From Rhodocytophaga aerolata (lineage in GTDB: Bacteria > Bacteroidota > Bacteroidia > Cytophagales > 172606-1), in NCBI RefSeq assembly GCF_030503435.1, contig NZ_JAUKPO010000014.1, positions 104,240 through 168,239 of the forward strand: DNA of 64,000 nucleotides. The letters are read 5' to 3'. A model generated the notes under the pieces. The model was not told where the DNA came from. It worked only from the letters and a program-made list of their open reading frames with translations, and made no database searches. Made by a program: the position numbers and the translations under genes. Positions 45,166 to 53,518 of the stretch are shown piece after piece (the first letter of the stretch is position 1; every line of letters begins with the position of its first letter).

Positions 45166-46191
45166 ATGGCCCGCAAAAATTTACTTGAGTTTACACCCAA
45201 AGGAATCTATTGTCAGCAAGCCGATATATATATTGATCCCTGGCAACCAGTAAATAAAGCAATTCTCACTCACGCCCATGGCGACCATGCCCGCAGAGGC
45301 AGCAACTATTACCTGGCACACCATACTTCTGCACATGTGCTCAGATTACGGTTGGGTGAAGATATTAACCTGGAAACCATAGCCTATAATGAGCCCATAT
45401 ACATACATGGCGTAAAAGTAACCTTGCACCCGGCAGGGCATATTGTGGGCTCTGCCCAGATCAGGCTGGAATATGAAGGGGAAGTATGGGTTGCATCCGG
45501 CGACTATAAAACAGAACCAGACTTTATTAGCCAACCTTTTGAGCCAGTAAAATGCCATACCTTTATTACCGAATCAACTTTTGGGTTGCCTGTTTATCAG
45601 TGGAAACCTCAGCCTCAGATAATGAATGAAATTAACCAATGGTGGGAAGATAATCAGAATCAGGATAAAGTAAGTGTGGTATTTGCCTATTCTTTAGGTA
45701 AAGCACAGCGTATTTTATGTAACCTGAATCACGAACTAGGAAAAATATTTGTGCACGGGGCCATCTGGAATACTAATGAAGCACTAAAAAAAGATGGCCT
45801 ACACATTCCTGCAACCATTCGTGTCAATAGAGAGCTGGCTAAAGATGAATACAGGGGTGGAATAGTTATAGCTCCTCCGTCAGCCCTAGCGACTCCCTGG
45901 CTCAAAAAATTCCAGCCATATGCCACTGCTGCCGCTTCCGGCTGGATGACGTTACGGGGAGCCAAGCGGCGTAAAGCTTTGGACCGCGGCTTTGTCTTAT
46001 CTGACCATGCCGACTGGAATGGCTTAACTTCAGCCATTGATGCCACCGGAGCACAACGGGTATATGTAACGCATGGTTATAAATCGGCTTTTGCCAGGTA
46101 TTTGAATGAAAGAGGAATAGAAGCCTATGAAGCAGAAACTTTGTTTGAAGGAGAAAGTATAGACAATGTGCCGGTAGAGGGAGAAGATTAA
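45166..46191 (+). CDS. Ligase-associated MBL-fold DNA exonuclease
   Basis: 341 residues. The metallo-beta-lactamase motif is HAHGDHARRG (His36, His38, Asp40, His41), with HPAGHIVGSAQI and the later SDHADW as further ligands. The N-terminal ARKNLLEFTPKGIYCQQADIYIDPW is typical of the ligase-associated damage-response exonuclease family (a beta-CASP-less relative). It acts on DNA ends. Its usual partners (ATP-dependent ligase, DExH helicase, MBL-pepti-related genes) are not here, so the gene is an orphan in this window. Its stop overlaps the folK stop by 3 bases. Confidence 0.9.
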   Translation: MARKNLLEFTPKGIYCQQADIYIDPWQPVNKAILTHAHGDHARRGSNYYLAHHTSAHVLRLRLGEDINLETIAYNEPIYIHGVKVTLHPAGHIVGSAQIRLEYEGEVWVASGDYKTEPDFISQPFEPVKCHTFITESTFGLPVYQWKPQPQIMNEINQWWEDNQNQDKVSVVFAYSLGKAQRILCNLNHELGKIFVHGAIWNTNEALKKDGLHIPATIRVNRELAKDEYRGGIVIAPPSALATPWLKKFQPYATAAASGWMTLRGAKRRKALDRGFVLSDHADWNGLTSAIDATGAQRVYVTHGYKSAFARYLNERGIEAYEAETLFEGESIDNVPVEGED

Positions 46192-46679
46192 TTGTCTTCT
46201 ATTGGACTAACAGCCAGCTTATCGGAACAATGCTCTAATAATTCCTGATTAGTTTTGCCAAGCACCGGATGTACAAACTGCGGGGCTATTTCTGCCAGCG
46301 GAACAAGTGTAAATCTGCGGCTGGCAATTCTGGGATGTGGAATACTTAATGTTTCTGTTTCAATAATTTGATCATTAAAATACAGTATATCAATATCAAT
46401 TATGCGGGCTTCCCACCGGATTCTTCTTTCCCGCCCAAGCTCTTTTTCAATTGAATTAATTACCTGTAACAATTCTTGCGGAAGCAGAGTTGTTTGAAGA
46501 AGCAAAACCTGGTTCCAGTAAGCAGGCTGGTCGGTAACCCCCCAGGGCATAGTTTCATAAATAGAAGATGTTTTTATAATCCGGCCTGCCTGTTCAGAAA
46601 GATGTACCATTACTTCAAGCAGGTTCTGGTGTTTGTTACCTAAGTTTGTGCCGAGCAGCAGGTATGCTAAATTTGCCAT
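46188..46679 (-). CDS. folK: 6-hydroxymethyl-7,8-dihydropterin pyrophosphokinase
   Basis: 163 residues; makes the pyrophosphorylated pterin for dihydropteroate synthesis in folate biosynthesis. Motifs: AYLLLGTNLGNK near the N-terminus, SSIYETMPWGVTDQPAYWNQV, the Arg-rich GRERRIRWEARIIDIDILYFN with the two Mg-binding Asps, and LSIPHPRIASRRFTLVPLAEI. Length is normal. It is divergent from sppA; -7 box CAAATTTA (minus strand reads TAAATTTG) lies 15 bases upstream of its ATG at 46695-46702. Confidence 0.94.
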   Translation of the reverse strand: MANLAYLLLGTNLGNKHQNLLEVMVHLSEQAGRIIKTSSIYETMPWGVTDQPAYWNQVLLLQTTLLPQELLQVINSIEKELGRERRIRWEARIIDIDILYFNDQIIETETLSIPHPRIASRRFTLVPLAEIAPQFVHPVLGKTNQELLEHCSDKLAVSPIEDN

Positions 46680-46694
46680 TCATGTATAAGTACT

Positions 46695-46702
46695 CAAATT
46701 TA
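46695..46702 (-). promoter_or_regulatory. -7 box of folK
   Basis: On the minus strand this reads TAAATTTG, matching TAnnTTTG, 15 bases upstream of the folK ATG. A second box, TACATTTG at 46717-46724 on the plus strand, points at sppA, so the 90-base gap looks like a compact divergent promoter. Confidence 0.45.
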
Positions 46703-46716
46703 TACAACTGTTTATA

Positions 46717-46724
46717 TACATTTG
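46717..46724 (+). promoter_or_regulatory. -7 box of sppA
   Basis: TACATTTG fits TAnnTTTG, 45 bases upstream of the sppA ATG at 46770. No good -33 partner is seen. Confidence 0.45.
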
Positions 46725-46769
46725 CTATATTTTATACGTAAATATTCATTCTTATTATTATATTAATCC

Positions 46770-48533
46770 ATGCTACAATTCTTTAAATTTGTTTTAGCCA
46801 CCATCGTAGGTTTGTTCTTCTTTATGCTGCTGATGCTGGTTATTTTTATAGGAATCGGTTCTGCAGCTTCTTCCGGCGATCCGGTAAAAGTGGAGGCTAA
46901 TTCTGTACTCAAACTAAAATTCGACAAACCTATTGTTGAACGCAGCAAAAATGATCCGCTGAGTGAACTGAATCTTCCTTTTGGGCAGCAAAATAACATA
47001 GGCCTGATCCAGCTACGTGAAGCCATAGCCAATGCTAAGTTAGACGATAACATTAAAGGAATTTTCCTGGAAATGGATATGTCCATGAGTGGTGGCTATG
47101 CAACCATTGAAGAAATTCGTAATGCCCTGCTAGATTTTAAAGAGTCAGGAAAATTCATTGTGGCGTTCGGAGAGTATTATACAGAGAAAGGATATTACCT
47201 GGCATCAGTAGCCGACAGTATTTATGTACATCCGGTAGGTGGCCTGGAGTTTAATGGCATTAGTGCAGAAATGCTTTTTTTGAAAGGAACGTTGGATAAA
47301 CTGGAAATTAAGCCAGAAGTATTTAAAGTAGGCGAATATAAAAGTGCAGTTGAACCTTTCCTGCTTGAGAAAATGAGCGAACCCAGCCGGGAGCAAACCA
47401 TGTCTTATCTGAATTCTATTAATAATTTCTCCTTGCAGAATATTTCCAAAACCAGAAATATCCCAGTGTCAGAGTTAAAAAAGATAGAAGATTCGCTGCT
47501 GATACGTGAACCCGAAGATGCCTTAAAATACAAGCTAATTACCCACGTGGCTTATTACGATCAGGTAGCCTCTGGCATCCGCCGTAAATTGAAGATAGAA
47601 GAAGATAAAAAAATTAATTTTATTGGACTGTCGCGGTATTCCAAAGCAGAAAAGAAGTTGACCTTAGGTAGTGCAGATAACCGTATTGCTGTTATTGTTG
47701 CCTCCGGTGATATTCAGTCTGGTAAAAATCAGGATGAGGTAATAGGCTCTGAAGATATTGCCGAAGAACTGAGAAAGGTCCGCCTGGATAAAAAAGTAAA
47801 AGCGGTAGTATTACGAATAAATTCACCTGGTGGAAGTGCCTTAGCTTCTGATGTTATGTGGCGTGAAGTAATAGAAACCAGGAAGGTAAAGCCAGTAATT
47901 GCTTCTATGTCTGACCTGGCCGCTTCCGGAGGCTATTATATGGCGATGGGCTGCGACACCATAGTAGCTAACCCCAATACTATTACTGGTTCCATTGGTA
48001 TTTTTGCGGTATTGTTTAATGTAGAAAACTTTCTAAAAAATAAGCTAGGCATTACCACAGACAATGCTGAAACGAGTCCATACGCTGACCTGGGATATCC
48101 AACCCATCCGGTTTCGGAGTTTGAGCGGAAAGTTATTCAGACGAGTGTAGAGAGAGGATACGACATATTTACTACCAAAGCAGCTCAGGGCCGCGATATG
48201 CCTGTAGAACAACTTCGTAAAATTGCTTCCGGACGGGTATGGTCAGGATTAGAGGCTAAAGAAAACGGATTAGTTGATATTTTAGGCGGTCTGGACGACG
48301 CCATAAAAATTGCGGCAAAATCAGCTAAAATTGACAAAGATTACCGGGTTCGGTATTATCCGGCACAGAAAACTTTTCTGGAAGAATTATTCACAGGTAT
48401 GAATGATGAAGCAGAAGCTAAATTGTTAGAAAGCCAGTTTGGTGCCATGGCTCCTTATGTAAAGTCATTCCAGAAAATACAACGATGGGAAGGTATTCAA
48501 GCCAGATTGCCTTTTGACGTAGTTTTTAAATAA
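46770..48533 (+). CDS. sppA: Signal peptide peptidase SppA, 67K type
   Basis: 587 residues with an N-terminal membrane helix (about 5-32), facing the periplasm. Two S49 halves are visible. The catalytic Lys lies in VGEYKSAVEPFLLEKMSEPSR (about residue 192) and the nucleophile Ser in SMSDLAASGGYYMAMGCDTIVANPNTITGSIG (second half). It degrades leftover signal peptides. The start MLQFFKFVLATIVGLFFFMLL is good. A 17-bp hairpin follows at 48556-48597. Confidence 0.94.
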   Translation: MLQFFKFVLATIVGLFFFMLLMLVIFIGIGSAASSGDPVKVEANSVLKLKFDKPIVERSKNDPLSELNLPFGQQNNIGLIQLREAIANAKLDDNIKGIFLEMDMSMSGGYATIEEIRNALLDFKESGKFIVAFGEYYTEKGYYLASVADSIYVHPVGGLEFNGISAEMLFLKGTLDKLEIKPEVFKVGEYKSAVEPFLLEKMSEPSREQTMSYLNSINNFSLQNISKTRNIPVSELKKIEDSLLIREPEDALKYKLITHVAYYDQVASGIRRKLKIEEDKKINFIGLSRYSKAEKKLTLGSADNRIAVIVASGDIQSGKNQDEVIGSEDIAEELRKVRLDKKVKAVVLRINSPGGSALASDVMWREVIETRKVKPVIASMSDLAASGGYYMAMGCDTIVANPNTITGSIGIFAVLFNVENFLKNKLGITTDNAETSPYADLGYPTHPVSEFERKVIQTSVERGYDIFTTKAAQGRDMPVEQLRKIASGRVWSGLEAKENGLVDILGGLDDAIKIAAKSAKIDKDYRVRYYPAQKTFLEELFTGMNDEAEAKLLESQFGAMAPYVKSFQKIQRWEGIQARLPFDVVFK

Positions 48534-48555
48534 TATAATTTTTAATGTAGTTGCC

Positions 48556-48597
48556 TTAATGGCTAAATTGATAATTTTTCATCAATTTAGCCATTAA
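48556..48597. terminator. Hairpin between sppA and bioB
   Basis: A perfect 17-bp inverted repeat (48556-48572 with 48581-48597), TTAATGGCTAAATTGAT, with only a short AT tail. A probable terminator of sppA, though lacking a strong T-run. Confidence 0.6.
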
Positions 48598-48627
48598 ATA
48601 TTTTGAGCATTCAATACAAAATGGGTT

Positions 48628-49620
48628 ATGGAAATCAGAAACAATTGGACCAGAGAAGAAATAGCTGAACTATATCATTTACCGGTTTTAGACCTAATCT
48701 ATAAAGCTGCCACCGTTCACAGACAGCACCACGATCCACAGGAAGTGCAGGTATGTACCTTGCTTTCTGTAAAAACAGGCGGGTGCCCCGAAGATTGTGC
48801 CTATTGTCCACAAGCAGCTCGTTATCATACGCAGGTAAAAGCACACAAGCTATTGCCTACGGAAGAGGTCTTAGCGGCAGCTCTCCGGGCGAAGGAATCG
48901 GGAAGTACCCGTTTTTGCATGGGTGCTGCCTGGCGTGAGGTAAGAGATAACAAAGATTTTGACCGGGTACTGGATATGGTAAAAGGTGTAAACCAGATGG
49001 GTATGGAAGTATGCTGCACCTTGGGTATGCTTACCGAAGAACAAGCCGTGAAATTAAAAGATGCCGGCCTGTATGCCTATAATCATAACCTGGACACCAG
49101 TGAAGAGCATTATGATAAAATAATCACTACCCGGACTTATAATGACCGCCTGGAAACAATCGATCATGTTCGGAAAAGTGGAATTTCTGTATGCTCAGGA
49201 GGCATTATCGGATTGGGCGAAGGTGTAGAAGATAGAATAGGAATGCTGCATACCTTAGTAAATCTGCCGGAACACCCGGAATCTGTACCAGTAAATGCCC
49301 TGGTTCCTGTAGAAGGCACACCTTTAGAAGAGCAGGAAAGAGTATCGGTATGGGAAATGGTGCGGATGATTGCTACTGCCCGTATCCTGATGCCCAAAGC
49401 GATGGTACGCTTATCAGCAGGCAGAGTACGGATGAATACCGAAGAACAAGCCTTATGCTTTCTGGCTGGAGCCAACTCTATATTTGCCGGCGACAAGCTG
49501 TTAACTACGCCTAATCCGGAAATAGATGCCGATAAACAGTTGTTTCAGACTTTAAACTTAAAGCCTCGCCAATCGTTTAAAGGAGAAGGCAGCATTCGGT
49601 TTGAACAAATACCTTTGTAA
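48628..49620 (+). CDS. bioB: Biotin synthase
   Basis: A radical-SAM enzyme that inserts sulfur into dethiobiotin. The 4Fe-4S motif CPEDCAYC has Cys53, Cys57 and Cys60. Other family segments: [45 protein letters not shown], and [10 protein letters not shown]. The length (330) is normal. No other bio genes adjoin it. No obvious promoter box seen. Confidence 0.97.
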   Translation: MEIRNNWTREEIAELYHLPVLDLIYKAATVHRQHHDPQEVQVCTLLSVKTGGCPEDCAYCPQAARYHTQVKAHKLLPTEEVLAAALRAKESGSTRFCMGAAWREVRDNKDFDRVLDMVKGVNQMGMEVCCTLGMLTEEQAVKLKDAGLYAYNHNLDTSEEHYDKIITTRTYNDRLETIDHVRKSGISVCSGGIIGLGEGVEDRIGMLHTLVNLPEHPESVPVNALVPVEGTPLEEQERVSVWEMVRMIATARILMPKAMVRLSAGRVRMNTEEQALCFLAGANSIFAGDKLLTTPNPEIDADKQLFQTLNLKPRQSFKGEGSIRFEQIPL

Positions 49621-49635
49621 ATAATTTGCTCCATG

Positions 49636-49715
49636 TTGTGCAGATTTGAAAGGATATTTACGTAGCTGTATTCATTCAAATACGTAGCCACTGACTGATT
49701 TTCAAATTTGCACAA
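49636..49715. repeat. Palindromic intergenic element between bioB and the AlbA_2 gene
   Basis: TTGTGCAGATTTGAAA (49636-49651) pairs with TTTCAAATTTGCACAA (49700-49715), 15 of 16 bases, with inner partial pairing of ACGTAGC words. It fills the whole intergenic gap and resembles the element at 13663-13738. Confidence 0.55.
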
Positions 49716-49722
49716 CGTGTGT

Positions 49723-50343
49723 ATGCTTGAACAACTGATAGCACAAGGGGAAAATACCACAGTAGAATTTAAGAGTACCATTGAAAGTGCCGCTAGAATT
49801 GCTAAAACGCTGGTGGCTTTTACTAATACCAAAGGAGGTACCCTGCTTGTGGGAGTATCCGATAATGGTAATATTACTGGTATATCTTCCGAATTGCAGG
49901 AAATGCAGAAAATAGAGCAGGCAGCCCAGTTTCTGTGCGACCCACCTATTGAACTTAGTTATCAAACTATTTCTGTGGCATCTAAAAAAGTATTGCTTAT
50001 CTCAATTGAAGAAAGCAAGCATAAGCCGCATTTTGTGAAAGAAGCGCTAGGAAAACAAACAGCCTATGTCCGGGCAAAAGATAAGAGTGTACCGGCTGGC
50101 AAAGGCATGCTCAACTTGTTACATATAGAAGATAGCATTCAAAATGTGCAGCTATTGCATTCCAGGCACGTAAAAGCTTTGCTTACTTTCCTGCGGACTA
50201 ATGAATATGTAACAGCAAAAAAATATGCCAAGCTTATTAATATCTCGGAGGGCAGGGCAGGTAAAATACTAAAAGAACTCTGTGTAAGTGGCATCTTGCT
50301 GTTACACGACCGGCAAAAGCCAGTTATGTACTCACTCAAGTAA
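49723..50343 (+). CDS. AlbA_2 (Schlafen-like) domain protein with C-terminal helix-turn-helix
   Basis: 206 residues from the ATG at 49723 (MLEQLIAQGENTTVEFKST); an upstream TTG would add five residues from inside the palindrome. The AlbA_2 domain is evident from GENTTVEFKST, AKTLVAFTNTKGGTLLVGVSDNGNITGI and AYVRAKDKSVPAGKGML. The C-terminal 60 residues (about 145-206, ALLTFLRTNEYVTAKKYAKLINISEGRAGKILKEL) look like a winged helix. Probably a DNA-binding regulator; target unknown. Confidence 0.85.
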   Translation: MLEQLIAQGENTTVEFKSTIESAARIAKTLVAFTNTKGGTLLVGVSDNGNITGISSELQEMQKIEQAAQFLCDPPIELSYQTISVASKKVLLISIEESKHKPHFVKEALGKQTAYVRAKDKSVPAGKGMLNLLHIEDSIQNVQLLHSRHVKALLTFLRTNEYVTAKKYAKLINISEGRAGKILKELCVSGILLLHDRQKPVMYSLK

Positions 50344-50346
50344 AAA

Positions 50347-51237
50347 TTACAAGTCAATCTGTAAGAATAGCAATTCAGAGCCGCCCTGGTCACTATCTGT
50401 TACGGCTACTACATCTATTTGCCCGGAATTTACCTGCCCAAGAACGGCAATTGATTCTATTTTACCAAGGTAGGTGGCACCTTCATACTCCACTAAGCTG
50501 CTTTTTAAGGTATGGTTGCTCAGATCTATCAAACCAATATAACTTCCTGCAATCTCTCCGTCATCAATTTCATTTAAGGTGTTTTCTACAGAGGCTGTAA
50601 AAAATAAGGTAGATGTACCGGGAATAAACGTTATACCTGAGAAACCAGCCTGTACGCCTGTTAACCTGGGTAGAGCAAATGATTGAATAACTGGAGCCGG
50701 CAAATAAGCTGACTTCTGCAGCAGGTATTCATATAAACCTTCAGCAGGATAACTGATGAGTACATTTTTTCCGGTAATGTTTCCCCGCTGAATGAATACA
50801 ATATGTTCTGGATTAGCAGCTATTCCCTCTATATTTAGCTTACCTGTGCTTACTACTTCTGGCAACTCCCTAAGCTGGTTGTACATACCTGTTAAAGGAA
50901 GATGCAGAACGGTATTGGTTGATAAATCTAGTAAATATCCGTTGTCTCTTTCTGGACTTTTAGAACCCGAACCTACCGCCAGCAACCTTTTCTTTCCATC
51001 TACTTCTATACAGGTTAATGCTTCAAAGTCTGGTTTATTTTGTTTAGCTATTCTTCCCTTTAGTGTAGCTGGCGAGTTGAATAAGGCAATCTTGTTTAAT
51101 AGCTGTGCTTGTTCATTCAATACATATAGCCAGGAAGAGTCGTCACCTATAATATAAATGGACTTGTCTATTACTTCTACGCCGGAAGCAGAAGGTACAT
51201 CTGATAAAAAATACTTGCGGCGGATATATACTTTCAT
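50347..51237 (-). CDS. DUF6929-type propeller protein
   Basis: 296 residues, no signal peptide or membrane helix. A beta-propeller-like pattern (SGVEVIDKSIYIIGDDSSWLYVLNEQ, DFEALTCIEVDGKKRLLAVGSGSKS, FSGITFIPGTSTLFFTASVENTLNEIDDGEI) resembles the DUF6929 family. Its function is not known. It lies 109 bases downstream of the desaturase terminator and runs into the convergent AlbA_2 gene, with a 3-base gap. Confidence 0.75.
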   Translation of the reverse strand: MKVYIRRKYFLSDVPSASGVEVIDKSIYIIGDDSSWLYVLNEQAQLLNKIALFNSPATLKGRIAKQNKPDFEALTCIEVDGKKRLLAVGSGSKSPERDNGYLLDLSTNTVLHLPLTGMYNQLRELPEVVSTGKLNIEGIAANPEHIVFIQRGNITGKNVLISYPAEGLYEYLLQKSAYLPAPVIQSFALPRLTGVQAGFSGITFIPGTSTLFFTASVENTLNEIDDGEIAGSYIGLIDLSNHTLKSSLVEYEGATYLGKIESIAVLGQVNSGQIDVVAVTDSDQGGSELLFLQIDL

Positions 51238-51290
51238 AAGAAATCAAGAGAGATTGCCCGATAACCTTGCTTGTAATCTAATGCTATTTA

Positions 51291-51325
51291 TTAAAAAAGG
51301 ATAGGCAACGCCTATCCTTTTTTAA
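51291..51325 (-). terminator. Terminator of the desaturase gene
   Basis: A perfect 16-bp inverted repeat (51291-51306 with 51310-51325), with A-run and T-run ends and a 3-base loop, 20 bases beyond the desaturase stop. Confidence 0.88.
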
Positions 51326-51345
51326 CGTAAGTATCGTAAACCTAT

Positions 51346-52467
51346 CTAAGCAGTAGCTACATTTTTGTTAGCAGATGTTTGTTCAATAGCCTCTTTACCA
51401 AACTTCTTTAGCATCTTGTAATGGGAAACAAGTGCTCCACCAAAGGTTTCATTTTCAATATATGGTAAATTAAATTCCTCTGCAGTCGCTTTAACAATAT
51501 CCGATATAGTCCGGTAATGAATATGGCAAACACGTGGGAACAAATGATGCTCTATCTGAAAGTTTAATCCTCCGCAAAGAAAATTAGCTAAACTGCTTTT
51601 ACGGGCAAAATTAGCTGTAGTCCGCATCTGGTGTATGGCCCAGGCTTCTTCTATATTGCCACTTTCATTAGGCATAGGAAAATCGGTACCTTCTACCACA
51701 TGAGCCAGTTGAAAAACTAGGCCAAGTACTAAGCCTTCTGCCAGATGCATAGCTACAAAACCGATCAGAAATTGCCACCAGGTAATATCCAGTACAACTA
51801 AAGGGATGATAATGAATAAGGTATAGTATACAGCTTTATAGAAAAACAGGTTAAATATTTCTTTCTTAGGATGCTTGCTGTTATCATAGTTGCCAATTTT
51901 TTTCTGAAAGAACTTTTTGTAGTCTTTTCTGAATACCCATGAAATAGAAGCAAGGCCGTACAATAGAAAAGCATATAAATGCTGATACTGCTGAATCTTA
52001 TTTATTTTATCCTCGGGTGAAAGGCGTATCAACCCTGGTGCTACTTCTATATCTTCATCATGTCCTGGAATGTTAGTAAAAGTATGATGCACCACATTAT
52101 GAGTAATACTCCATACATAGGCATTAGCTCCAAGAATATCAAAGGTATGTCCAAGTAATTTATTTGTCTTGGGATTAGAAGTAAAGGCACCATGAATAGC
52201 ATCGTGGCCGATATTGAAAGCTGAAAAAGCTGCAAACATTCCTAATAGGATAGCCAGGATAAGCATAACTCCCGGACTGAATATATTAGAAATAATTAAA
52301 CTGTATAGGATTACTGTACCTCCCAGAAAGAAGATAGCTTTTCCCCACATTGCAGCGTTTGCATTTTTAGAGAGATTATTTTCTTTGAAATAGGTATCTA
52401 CACGTTTTTTAACAGTTGCAAAAAATTCAGACTTTTGAGTATCTATAAACCGGACTTTATTGGACAT
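51346..52467 (-). CDS. Membrane fatty acid desaturase
   Basis: 373 residues. The three histidine boxes of the acyl-lipid/linoleoyl-CoA type are HDAIHGA (His88, His92), HNVVHH (His123, His127, His128) and QIEHHLFPRV near residue 311. Several membrane segments lie around residues 45-85 and 210-245. It introduces a double bond into acyl chains, most likely membrane phospholipid acyls, and helps cold adaptation. No partner ferredoxin or cytochrome b5 domain is fused. Confidence 0.94.
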   Translation of the reverse strand: MSNKVRFIDTQKSEFFATVKKRVDTYFKENNLSKNANAAMWGKAIFFLGGTVILYSLIISNIFSPGVMLILAILLGMFAAFSAFNIGHDAIHGAFTSNPKTNKLLGHTFDILGANAYVWSITHNVVHHTFTNIPGHDEDIEVAPGLIRLSPEDKINKIQQYQHLYAFLLYGLASISWVFRKDYKKFFQKKIGNYDNSKHPKKEIFNLFFYKAVYYTLFIIIPLVVLDITWWQFLIGFVAMHLAEGLVLGLVFQLAHVVEGTDFPMPNESGNIEEAWAIHQMRTTANFARKSSLANFLCGGLNFQIEHHLFPRVCHIHYRTISDIVKATAEEFNLPYIENETFGGALVSHYKMLKKFGKEAIEQTSANKNVATA

Positions 52468-52801
52468 AATAAGATAATGAATAAAATAAATTTAACAAAA
52501 CAATGCACACCAAACAGACTTATCATATATCCTTATGCTCTACATGTAGAGAATAAAGGCACATGAAGTATAAACTCTATTTGTCGCGAGGAAGTTAAAA
52601 GATTTTGAAAATTAATAAAAGCTGTAGGGTTGTTACAAAAGTTAGTACACATTCGTTCAGAATTAATCATTTGAGGAAGTAAGGATTCTGGGTTGAATTA
52701 AACGTAGAACAGGGTTAAGTATATAATTATTCTTGAAGCACTACAGCTAATAGCGTTATATACTACTTTTAGTAACGATTTTGCCTAAAGCTTTAGTACG
52801 C
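52468..52801. other. Intergenic stretch between two minus-strand genes
   Basis: 334 AT-rich bases upstream of the desaturase ATG. I found no clear -7 box, RNA or ORF. Confidence 0.5.
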
Positions 52802-53362
52802 TCAATCCTCCTCTTCATCTTCGTGTTTGAATGAATAAAGTGTATTATCCAGGACTAATTTATTTGAATTAAAGTCATTGACAAATTTCTTGATTACATC
52901 TTCTGTAACTTCTTCTATATTCAGGCAGGCTTCCAGCGCAACACCATAATCGAAATCCGGATCTACGTTTACATGTTCCTGTACTTTTATGGCATCGGTA
53001 TCTTCTAATTCTGCCATTACTTCTGCCTTAAAGTTTTCTGCTTCTTCATCCAGGTCTTCCGGGAGGAGGAGTTCTCCATTGGCATCTTCTTCAAAATCCC
53101 ATCGTTTATAGTTGGGGAATTGCTGGGCTGTTTTGTCTTCTGCTGCTTCGTATAGTACACTGCTGTGGTGCAGGCGAAGCGTATATAACACGGCATCATA
53201 AATTACTTCCTTGCCTTCATAATCTCCTACAAACAAAAAATGGGCAAACTCCTCACCCTGAGGTTCATTTTCATTTAAAATGTACGGTTTGTTCTCTTTT
53301 CGGCATGCATCCTTTACTTTTTGAATTTCCTTGGGATCCAAGCCCGGATTTTGTTCAGACAT
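52802..53362 (-). CDS. Hypothetical acidic protein
   Basis: 186 residues, soluble and very acidic, with no signal peptide. The N-terminal half has a beta-rich core (AHFLFVGDYEGKEVIYDAVLYTLRLHHSSVLYEAA) and the rest is charged helix. I do not recognise a characterised family. It lies between the desaturase and GS III and shows no context for a role. Confidence 0.6.
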   Translation of the reverse strand: MSEQNPGLDPKEIQKVKDACRKENKPYILNENEPQGEEFAHFLFVGDYEGKEVIYDAVLYTLRLHHSSVLYEAAEDKTAQQFPNYKRWDFEEDANGELLLPEDLDEEAENFKAEVMAELEDTDAIKVQEHVNVDPDFDYGVALEACLNIEEVTEDVIKKFVNDFNSNKLVLDNTLYSFKHEDEEED

Positions 53363-53442
53363 AACAAGTAGTAGGTTTATTGTAAAAAGTAAATCTATAA
53401 AAACTGTTACGTATTTCTCATAAAAGTGTTAAAAATAAAAAA

Positions 53443-53494
53443 GGAGCCAAAAACAACTACTCCTTTCTGATAGGAATAGTTGTTTTTCAACTCC
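53443..53494 (-). terminator. Terminator of the GS III gene
   Basis: A perfect 11-bp stem (AAAAACAACTA with TAGTTGTTTTT) plus GGAG/CTCC outer pairs, 25 bases beyond the glnN stop, followed on the minus strand by TTTTTTATTTTT. Confidence 0.85.
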
Positions 53495-53518
53495 TCTTAT
53501 TACGTATAGCAGATATTT

